Assembly: GCA_021846795.1 (NCBI GenBank) | Contig: JAJZWG010000042.1 | Location: forward strand, 1 to 5,514 | Length of the DNA stretch: 5,514 bases | Origin: a bacterium | GTDB taxonomy: Bacteria; Patescibacteriota; Saccharimonadia; Saccharimonadales; UBA4665 | Reading direction: 5' to 3' | Part shown: positions 1-5,514 of the stretch, in pieces | Layout of the letters: every line of letters begins with the position of its first letter | Numbering within the stretch: position 1 is the stretch's first letter | Made by a program: the position numbers and the translations under genes | The notes under the pieces: generated by a model | The model's input: only the letters and a program-made list of their open reading frames with translations | Database searches by the model: none | What the model was told of the DNA's origin: nothing

Positions 1-1696
1 CAACTTGTGAAGCAACAGTAAAAGCTATTCTAGCAGGAACATTAGCTTTAATTAAACCTGTAATAACGTCAACACTTGGTCTTTGTGTAGCTAAAACTAA
101 ATGAATACCAGCTGCTCGAGCTTTTTGAGCTAAACGAACAATTAAACTTTCAACATCACGAGCTGCCAACATCATCAAATCAGCCAATTCGTCAATGACA
201 ATAACGATATATGGCATTGGTGAATCAACCTTAGTAATATTATATTCTTGAATATTCCTTTTACCTTCATTAGCCATAGTTTTTAAACGTCGATCCATTT
301 CTGCCACAGACCATTTTAAAGCACTAATACATTTCTCTGGTTCACTAATAACAGGTGTTAATAAATGCGGTAATCCATTGTATGGAGTCATTTCAACTTG
401 TTTAGGATCAACTAAAATTAATTTTAAATCTGATGGTGAATTTTTATAAAGTAAACTAGTTAATAAAGTATTAATTAAAACAGATTTTCCTGAACCAGTT
501 TGACCAGCTACTAATAAATGTGGCATTTTAGCTAAATCATCAACAATTGGATTACCCGCAATATCTTTTCCAATAACAAAACCTAAAGGTGCCTCTAAGT
601 CTGCCCATTCCTTTGAAGCTAATAAACTACTAATTCTAACAGTAGCTGGTTTTAAATTTGGCACTTCAATACCAACTGCTCTTTTGCCTGGAATCGGAGC
701 TTCCATTCTAATAGAATGAGCTGCTAAATTCAAAGCTAAATTATTTTCCAAGGCTGTAATTTTAGTTAATTTCACGTCTGACGGTGGTTTAAGTGTATAT
801 TGAGTTACTCTTGGGCCAATATTAGCTCCCTCCATTTCAACATTAATTTTAAAGTTTGCGAAAGTATCTCTAATTAAACTAGCATTGGCGTTCACATCAC
901 CAGCATCAGCTTTATCTTGTTTTTGATTTAATAATGAAATTGAAGGATATTTCCATTGATTATCACGAGTTGTTGTTAAAGCTTCGTGCATGTCATCAAG
1001 TGAAGTTGATTGAGCACTATTTTTTAAACTAGTAATTTTAGCAGGTTTTAAATTTGTTGTTTTATCGTGATGAATAACCGGCACTCCTTCGTTAAGATGA
1101 AATGATTCATTATTATAATTTTGGTTTTTTAATTGACTAATTTCTCCATCTAAGTCAACTGAACTTAATTTAATTTGTTTTATAAATTGCCAGACAATTT
1201 TTGGAGAAAGAGAAAAAGCAAAAAATATTGATAAAACAAACGCTAAAAACGATAAAATTGATGCTGGAATAACACTCAAAAAACTTAAAATTAAACTACC
1301 AAATAATTTTCCAATTTCACCTCCAGGAGCACCAACATAAATACCAAAACTATTTTTAGTTACAAATGTTACTTGAAACCAAATTACAATTAATAATAAA
1401 GCTAAAAAAATATTAATTAATTTCTGAAACGGTATTTTATGATCGGGTGTTATAAATTTATAAACTGCGACATAAACTAAAAACAAAGAAAAAACTCCAT
1501 AAGCACCATAACCAAACAAATCTGAGGTTATTTTAAATAAAAAGCTTGGTAGACTTCCACCAAAATTAAAAACTCCGAGAAAAATAAAAATAGCTGAAAA
1601 AATTAAAAAAATGGACCAAACATATGACCAATAAAAAGTCTTATTTAAATTGTCTGTTTTCTTGTTTTTCTTTTTGGTTTTTTTTCTTTTGGACAT
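1..1696 (-). CDS. ftsK: FtsK/SpoIIIE-family DNA translocase, N-terminal 565 residues (3' end beyond window)
   Basis: This encodes a membrane-anchored, ATP-driven double-stranded DNA pump that acts at the division septum to clear and sort chromosome ends. I translated it by hand from the ATG at 1696. An in-frame TAA lies directly upstream (1699-1697), so no earlier start is possible. The N terminus is strongly basic (MSKRKKTKKKNKK). Hydrophobic segments follow at about residues 21-42, 60-82, 92-114 and 130-163, matching the four-helix FtsK anchor. A polar linker of only about 100 residues (about 165-265) comes next, far shorter than in E. coli FtsK. The alpha domain spans roughly 270-370. Walker A is GQTGSGKS at 398-405 (Lys404), Walker B is IVIVIDELAD ending near 506 (Asp502, Glu503), and the conserved ATQRPS begins at 536. 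The reading frame is open throughout. The rest of the RecA-like motor and any gamma winged-helix domain lie off the left edge. It follows rnj by 29 bases with only a weak GGA upstream, so it is probably co-transcribed. Confidence 0.97.
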   Translation of the reverse strand, partial: MSKRKKTKKKNKKTDNLNKTFYWSYVWSIFLIFSAIFIFLGVFNFGGSLPSFLFKITSDLFGYGAYGVFSLFLVYVAVYKFITPDHKIPFQKLINIFLALLLIVIWFQVTFVTKNSFGIYVGAPGGEIGKLFGSLILSFLSVIPASILSFLAFVLSIFFAFSLSPKIVWQFIKQIKLSSVDLDGEISQLKNQNYNNESFHLNEGVPVIHHDKTTNLKPAKITSLKNSAQSTSLDDMHEALTTTRDNQWKYPSISLLNQKQDKADAGDVNANASLIRDTFANFKINVEMEGANIGPRVTQYTLKPPSDVKLTKITALENNLALNLAAHSIRMEAPIPGKRAVGIEVPNLKPATVRISSLLASKEWADLEAPLGFVIGKDIAGNPIVDDLAKMPHLLVAGQTGSGKSVLINTLLTSLLYKNSPSDLKLILVDPKQVEMTPYNGLPHLLTPVISEPEKCISALKWSVAEMDRRLKTMANEGKRNIQEYNITKVDSPMPYIVIVIDELADLMMLAARDVESLIVRLAQKARAAGIHLVLATQRPSVDVITGLIKANVPARIAFTVASQV

Positions 1697-1725
1697 TTAA
1701 TTACATAATTCCATATTTTTTAACT

Positions 1726-3714
1726 TTAATCAATCCTAGCATCCTGAATTAACAATCGACTTCTCATCGCTTCAAATCTTTTTTTCTGTTCGTCACTAAT
1801 TTCTTCAGGTGTTTTAGTTATATTTTCTTTACCTGAAACCTTACCACCCTCTTTTTTATTTAAACTAATGACATTAACTACTGGAATAATAATTGGACTT
1901 CTTTGGGTTTGATCAAATAAATAATGAGTTACGTGATCTTTTAATTCTAATTTAAAGCGATCTAAATCAACTCGCTTAAATCTTTGAATAACAGCTCGTT
2001 TTAATTCATTCCTAAGACCATTCATGATCTCTTCATTATCTCTCATATAAATAAAACCACGACTAATAATATCTGGACTAGTTAAAAGATTACCAGTCTT
2101 ACGATCAATCGTCAAAATTATAGCTACTAATCCCTCGTCAGCTAATAATAGACGGTCCTTAATGACAACATTGCTAACTATCGTACCAACTTGATCAACC
2201 AAAACCGTACCATGTGGTATTTCGCCTAACATTTTCATTTGATTTTTAGTGAATCCAACCATTGAACCATTATCTAGATTAACAGTATTTTGACGGCTAA
2301 TACCCTGTTCAACGGCTAATTCAATATGATATTTTTTAGCCGTATAATCACCATAAATTGGTATAAAAAATTTAGGTTTAATCATGTTGATCATATCAGC
2401 ATATTCATCACGAGAAGCATGACCTGAAACATGTAAAGGACCTATTTGATCTAATTCATGTGTTTCATGCCTAAAGACTCGAACACCTTTTTTTAATAAA
2501 TCATCAATCATTGTTCTAATTTTGCCATCATTACCTGAATAAGGAATTGGCGTACTAGAAAGAACAACCGTATCTTGTTCTTTCAATTTAACATGTTTAT
2601 GTTCACCGTTACTCATTCTTTGTAATGCAGAGCTTGGTTCTCCTTGAGAACCAGTACAAACTACAACCAAATCAGTATCTTTAATAGTATTAACCGAAGA
2701 AATTGGTATAAAGGTACCTTTTGGAACCTTAACAAAACCGTGTCTGACTGCCATTTCTAAGGTTGAGATCATACTTCTTCCATCCATAGCAACTTTTTTA
2801 TTATGGTAAACAGCTGCATTGATAATCATTTGAATTCGATTCATATTAGTTGAAAAAAGACCAACAAAAATTCGACCTGGTGCTTGATCTAAAATATCTT
2901 TAAAACTTTGCTCAATAGTAGATTCTGAAGGGGTTCGACCTAATCTTTCAGTAGTAGTACTTTCACTTAAAAGGACTAATACACCCTCTCGGCCAATTTC
3001 TTTAAGGCGATCAATATCGCTTTTCTCATGGTCTAATGGCTGGGGATCAAATCTAAAATCTCCAGTATTAACAATTCGACCAATTGGTGTATCTAAAATT
3101 ATTGATGTACTACCCGGTATTGAATGAGTAATTCTAACTAATTCAACAAAAAAAGAACCAATTTTTAGTTTTTCATGAGTATTTTCATTCATAACAATAG
3201 TTTTTAATTCAAAACCAGCTGGCATTTCTAGACCAAAGTTTTCAAAAATTTCTTCTACTCGACCGATAGTGAATTTTGAACCATAAATAGGTGCTGGACA
3301 CTTGGGAACTATATGTGGTAAACCACCTATATGGTCTAAATGTCCATGTGTAATAATATAGGCTTTTAATTTATTTTTAATTGATTCTAAATAAGTAATG
3401 TCAGCAATAGCATAATTAATGCCTGGCAAATCCACACCAAGATCATTACCACAATCTAAAACTACAGCATCATTTTCATATTCCACCAAAATCATATTTT
3501 TTGAACCACCACCATCCATACCACCTAATCCGACAATTTTTAATAATGGTTGATCGTCAATTGAATTTGCTCTCTTAGTCATAACCGGATTAGCTGTCTG
3601 ATACTGATTAACGATTCTTTGAGCATCTGCCTGAGTTCGTCTTTGAGCTCGAACGGCATCACCTTTAGAACTACTCATACCAGAGTTATTTTTAGAATTA
3701 TTATTTTGATTCAA
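1726..3714 (-). CDS. rnj: Ribonuclease J (metallo-beta-lactamase / beta-CASP RNase), TTG start
   Basis: This is a zinc-dependent cytoplasmic RNase with 5'->3' exonuclease and endonuclease activity in mRNA decay and RNA maturation. It has 662 residues, against about 555 for B. subtilis RNase J1. The extra length is a polar N-terminal extension of about 50 residues, rich in Asn, Gln and Ser, and a charged C-terminal tail from about 616. The metallo-beta-lactamase core carries THGHLDHIGG (His123, His125, Asp127, His128), His197 and TGDF (Asp219). The beta-CASP part follows, with LLSEST (Glu251, where Asp is common) and HVSGHAS (His428, His432). Motif C reads PIYGDY: Tyr454 sits where the family has a metal-binding His. 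The C-terminal domain is about 500-615. The start is taken as TTG because AGGAAGGA lies six bases upstream; an in-frame ATG at 3678 has no good ribosome site. The gene lies 19 bases after the UDG gene and shares its cluster with pnp. Confidence 0.96.
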   Translation of the reverse strand: MNQNNNSKNNSGMSSSKGDAVRAQRRTQADAQRIVNQYQTANPVMTKRANSIDDQPLLKIVGLGGMDGGGSKNMILVEYENDAVVLDCGNDLGVDLPGINYAIADITYLESIKNKLKAYIITHGHLDHIGGLPHIVPKCPAPIYGSKFTIGRVEEIFENFGLEMPAGFELKTIVMNENTHEKLKIGSFFVELVRITHSIPGSTSIILDTPIGRIVNTGDFRFDPQPLDHEKSDIDRLKEIGREGVLVLLSESTTTERLGRTPSESTIEQSFKDILDQAPGRIFVGLFSTNMNRIQMIINAAVYHNKKVAMDGRSMISTLEMAVRHGFVKVPKGTFIPISSVNTIKDTDLVVVCTGSQGEPSSALQRMSNGEHKHVKLKEQDTVVLSSTPIPYSGNDGKIRTMIDDLLKKGVRVFRHETHELDQIGPLHVSGHASRDEYADMINMIKPKFFIPIYGDYTAKKYHIELAVEQGISRQNTVNLDNGSMVGFTKNQMKMLGEIPHGTVLVDQVGTIVSNVVIKDRLLLADEGLVAIILTIDRKTGNLLTSPDIISRGFIYMRDNEEIMNGLRNELKRAVIQRFKRVDLDRFKLELKDHVTHYLFDQTQRSPIIIPVVNVISLNKKEGGKVSGKENITKTPEEISDEQKKRFEAMRSRLLIQDARID

Positions 3715-3720
3715 TTTTTT

Positions 3721-3728
3721 TCCTTCCT
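3721..3728 (-). promoter_or_regulatory. Shine-Dalgarno site of rnj
   Basis: On the minus strand this reads AGGAAGGA and is followed by six A residues and then the TTG at 3714-3712. It is the best ribosome-binding match at any gene junction in the window. It decides the non-ATG start of RNase J, because the first in-frame ATG, at 3678, is preceded by a pyrimidine-containing stretch with no such match. The site lies in the short gap after the uracil-DNA glycosylase stop codon. Confidence 0.85.
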
Positions 3729-3733
3729 AAATC

Positions 3734-4363
3734 TTAAACATATTTTTTTAAATTCTGAAAATCATTTTCTAAAACTGTTTTTAATGCTCTATTGTAAATA
3801 GTAGCAGCTGGGTGATAAAGGGGTAATAATTTAAAGCTGTAATTAGAAAATTTTAAGTTGATTTTTTTAAATTTGATTGTTGTTATTTTACCATGAATTT
3901 GTTGAATACTTAAATTTTTGTCAAAAACACTCAAACTATGACGTCCTAAAGTTACTAAAATACTTGGATTAATAACTAAAATCTGCATAATCAAATAAGA
4001 TAAAAATAACTTCTTTTCTATTTCAGATGGATCTCGATTATTGTCTGGACGATACTTAACAATATTGGTAATATAAACCATTTGACGGTCTAAACCAATA
4101 TGAGATAAATTTTGATCAAGTATTTGACCTGAAATACCAACAAAAGGTTGACCAGATAAATCTTCATTTTTACCTGGAGCCTCACCAATAAAAATTATTT
4201 TAGCATCCAAATTTCCTTCACCAAAAACTAATTTATTTGCCAACGGAAAATTTTCTTTAAGTTGCTGATTAGCAATTATTGTCTGTTTTATAAATTTCAT
4301 TTGCTCGAGTTTAGTTTGAAAAGTATCAATTTTTTGAAAAATTAAAAAATCAGTTAAATCCAT
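3734..4363 (-). CDS. udg: Family 4-type uracil-DNA glycosylase lacking all iron-sulfur cysteines
   Basis: This is predicted to cut uracil from DNA, starting base-excision repair after cytosine deamination or dUTP incorporation. It has 209 residues, the usual size for family 4 (UDGa). Motif 1 is GEAPGKNED at 60-68 with SGQPFVG following (70-76). VYITNIVKYRP lies at 96-106 (Asn100), VTLGRHS at 137-143, and motif 2 YHPAA at 183-187 (His184). Classical members bind a [4Fe-4S] cluster through four Cys: a CxxC near the N terminus, one in KCRP, and one about 16 residues later. Here those places hold approximately Ile30, Gln33, Tyr104 and Phe120, and the protein contains no cysteine at all. The fold may therefore be stabilised without a cluster. 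The start ATG has no clear ribosome site but sits four bases after the stop of the small upstream gene, which suggests translational coupling. RNase J follows after 19 bases. Activity is inferred from the kept motifs and is not certain. Confidence 0.92.
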   Translation of the reverse strand: MDLTDFLIFQKIDTFQTKLEQMKFIKQTIIANQQLKENFPLANKLVFGEGNLDAKIIFIGEAPGKNEDLSGQPFVGISGQILDQNLSHIGLDRQMVYITNIVKYRPDNNRDPSEIEKKLFLSYLIMQILVINPSILVTLGRHSLSVFDKNLSIQQIHGKITTIKFKKINLKFSNYSFKLLPLYHPAATIYNRALKTVLENDFQNLKKYV

Positions 4364-4367
4364 AGAA

Positions 4368-4541
4368 TTATGTCTTATAAAATTTTAAATAAAGTCGGTT
4401 GACTGCACTACCAAAAATTAAAAAACAAAGGATATACAATAAAATATTTCCTTCATGAATAGCCAACCTAACAATTACCAAACAACTTAATATTTCCAAT
4501 AAAACAATTAATAAATTTAACACTGCCGATTTTTTACTCAT
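4368..4541 (-). CDS. Small two-helix membrane protein of unknown function (57 aa)
   Basis: I do not recognise a family. Hand translation from the ATG at 4541 gives 57 residues ending in TAA. The protein starts with MSKK, has a hydrophobic segment at about 6-26 (containing Glu16 and Cys20), a short polar turn RLAIHEGN (25-32), a second hydrophobic segment at about 33-47 (containing Cys39), and a basic end (Arg49, Lys53, Lys56). Positive charge at both ends suggests a hairpin with both termini in the cytoplasm. The start overlaps the end of pnp by eight bases (ATGAGTAA) and the stop lies four bases before the UDG start. It fills exactly the gap between two certain genes. No strong Shine-Dalgarno is visible, so it probably depends on ribosomes finishing pnp. 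The tight fit at both ends and the clear hydrophobic pattern support a real gene, but an AT-rich strand can yield such an ORF by chance. Confidence 0.72.
   Translation of the reverse strand: MSKKSAVLNLLIVLLEILSCLVIVRLAIHEGNILLYILCFLIFGSAVNRLYLKFYKT
4534..4541 (-). promoter_or_regulatory. Stop-start overlap coupling pnp to the small membrane gene
   Basis: The minus strand reads ATGAGTAA here. The ATG opens the 57-residue ORF and the TAA, in another frame, ends PNPase. Such overlaps commonly let a terminating ribosome restart on the next gene. This would explain why no strong ribosome-binding site is seen in front of the small gene. The coupling is inferred from the geometry. Confidence 0.6.
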
Positions 4542-5514
4542 GAACTTTTTTCATCGACAATTGTAAACGACCTTTGTCATCAATTGCTAATAATTTTACG
4601 TCAATTCGATCTCCCTCTTTTAAAAAATTTCGAGGGTTGTCAATTCTTTTTTCAGACATTTCTGAAACGTGAACTAAACCATCTTTACCTGGTAAAATTT
4701 GAACAAAAGCACCAAAATCTAAAACACTTACTACAGGAACATTTTTATAAACTAAACCAACCTCAGGCTCAGCTACAATACTATTAATATACTGCTTGGC
4801 AGCCTCAATTTTATTTAAATCAGCACTAGCAATTGTAATTAACCCGTCATTAGCAATATCAATAACAGCACCCGTCTCGGCTGTAATTTTCTGAATTGTC
4901 TCGCCACCTTTACCGATAATATCTCTAATTTTATCTGGGTTAATTTTAATTGACTCGACTCTTGGAGCATAAGGACTAAGTTGTTTGTTTGGTTTCGATA
5001 TAGTTGTTAACATGTGTTGTAAAATAATAAATCTACCTTTTTTGGCTTGTTTTAGAGCTTGTTTTAATATATCTACCGGCAAACCTGATACTTTCATATC
5101 CAATTGCAAAGCAGTTATTCCTTGGGTGGTTCCTGCTACTTTAAAATCCATATCTCCAGCAAAATCTTCTGCATCAGCAATATCACTCAAAATTATGACT
5201 TTATCTAAATCCATCATTAAACCCATAGCTATACCACTAACCGGAGCTTTCAAAGGTACACCAGCATCCATTAAGGCCATACAACAACTACAAGTTGCAG
5301 CCATAGAAGTTGAACCATTTTGAGACATTATCTCTGTTACAGATCTAATTGCATAAGGAAAATCAATTTCAGACGGTAAAACAGGGCTAATGGCTCTTTC
5401 AGCTAAATAGCCATGACCAATCTCTCGACGACCAGGACCGGATAATCTTTTAACTTCACCAACCGTATAACCCGGTGCATTATAATGATGAAAGAAACGT
5501 CTCTCACCTTCCTT
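4534..5514 (-). CDS. pnp: Polyribonucleotide nucleotidyltransferase (PNPase), C-terminal 326 residues (5' end beyond window)
   Basis: This is a phosphate-dependent 3'->5' exoribonuclease that shortens RNA to nucleoside diphosphates and can run in reverse to add tails; the family works as a ring-shaped trimer. The frame is open to the right edge, so the Met at 5328 is internal. Residues here are counted from the edge. The second RNase PH-like core starts with FHHYNAPGYTVGEV and GRREIGHG. It keeps the metal and catalytic group in EDFAGDMDFK (Asp117, Asp123, Lys125), equivalent from memory to E. coli Asp486, Asp492 and Lys494. A KH domain (about 182-245) carries IIGKGG (GKGG at 201-204). An S1 RNA-binding domain (about 250-323) includes DFGAFVQ and GLVHVSE. 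The protein ends only a few residues after S1, without the long tail some PNPases have. The first RNase PH-like domain and the start codon are outside the window. It is the first visible gene of a string that also encodes RNase J. Confidence 0.98.
   Translation of the reverse strand, partial: KEGERRFFHHYNAPGYTVGEVKRLSGPGRREIGHGYLAERAISPVLPSEIDFPYAIRSVTEIMSQNGSTSMAATCSCCMALMDAGVPLKAPVSGIAMGLMMDLDKVIILSDIADAEDFAGDMDFKVAGTTQGITALQLDMKVSGLPVDILKQALKQAKKGRFIILQHMLTTISKPNKQLSPYAPRVESIKINPDKIRDIIGKGGETIQKITAETGAVIDIANDGLITIASADLNKIEAAKQYINSIVAEPEVGLVYKNVPVVSVLDFGAFVQILPGKDGLVHVSEMSEKRIDNPRNFLKEGDRIDVKLLAIDDKGRLQLSMKKVHE

Noticed and set aside
1697..1725. Terminator or promoter between rnj and ftsK
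   Set aside because: The 29-base gap is AT-rich but shows no GC-rich hairpin followed by a T run and no convincing -35/-10 pair. AT-rich -10 look-alikes are expected by chance.
3676..3678. ATG at 3678 as the RNase J start
   Set aside because: It has no purine-rich ribosome site at a fitting distance, whereas TTG at 3714 has AGGAAGGA six bases upstream. The shorter form cannot be fully excluded.
3619..3801. Plus-strand ORF of 60 codons across the rnj-udg junction
   Set aside because: It is antisense to the ends of two certain genes, its translation is Phe/Ile/Leu-rich as expected from AT-rich antisense sequence, and nothing suggests a start signal.
4584..4787. Plus-strand ORF of 67 codons opposite the S1 domain of pnp
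   Set aside because: It is fully antisense to the conserved S1 domain, with low-complexity Leu/Gln-rich translation and no support from spacing or a ribosome site.
4985..5323. Plus-strand ORF of 112 codons opposite pnp
   Set aside because: It lies wholly inside the strongly conserved second core and KH region of PNPase on the other strand, and its translation shows no recognisable domain. It is a shadow of pnp.
5326..5328. ATG at 5328 as the start of a short 264-residue protein
   Set aside because: The frame stays open to the window edge and the upstream residues (FHHYN, GEVKRLSGPGRREIGHG) are typical PNPase core. The gene simply continues outside the window.
1..5514. Recoded stop codon (UGA as Gly or Trp), as in some Patescibacteria
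   Set aside because: All genes read through their conserved motifs with normal Gly and Trp codons, all visible stops are TAA, and no in-frame TGA has to be read as an amino acid.
1..5514. Mobile element, CRISPR array or defence system
   Set aside because: I saw no direct or inverted repeats, transposase or integrase motifs, spacer-like periodicity or defence domains. The string is housekeeping genes packed end to end.

Overview
The window is AT-rich and holds a single, tightly packed gene string, all read from the minus strand (right to left). In order of transcription it contains: the 3' part of pnp (polynucleotide phosphorylase, cut by the right edge), a 57-residue two-helix membrane protein, a family 4-type uracil-DNA glycosylase, RNase J (rnj), and the 5' part of ftsK (DNA translocase, cut by the left edge). 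The junctions are an 8-base overlap, a 4-base gap, a 19-base gap and a 29-base gap. No stretch over 30 bases is non-coding. I see no promoter-like or terminator-like signal at the junctions, so one polycistronic transcript is the simplest reading.

The organism is probably a low-GC bacterium of the Candidate Phyla Radiation (Patescibacteria). This rests on the feel of the sequences: a long N- and C-terminally extended RNase J, a compact FtsK with a short linker, a reduced UDG, and very dense packing. It is an inference, not a computed placement. All four visible stop codons are TAA. Glycine and tryptophan are encoded normally and no in-frame TGA is needed, so a recoded (UGA = Gly) genetic code is not required.

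Two themes run through the cluster. The first is RNA decay: PNPase (3'->5', phosphorolytic) and RNase J (5'->3' exonuclease and endonuclease) are encoded together, which would place both directions of RNA turnover under one promoter. The second is DNA maintenance: the UDG removes uracil and FtsK moves DNA during division. The small membrane protein lies between them and has no recognisable family.

The most notable points are in the protein detail. The UDG has no cysteine at all, so it lacks the four ligands of the family's [4Fe-4S] cluster while keeping both active-site motifs. RNase J has tyrosine where the family normally has the motif C histidine, although the HxHxDH metal centre is intact. 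RNase J also appears to start at TTG, chosen by a strong Shine-Dalgarno sequence. The 57-residue ORF overlaps the end of pnp and would be missed by a usual length cutoff. I do not see an obviously new multi-gene defence or mobile system here.
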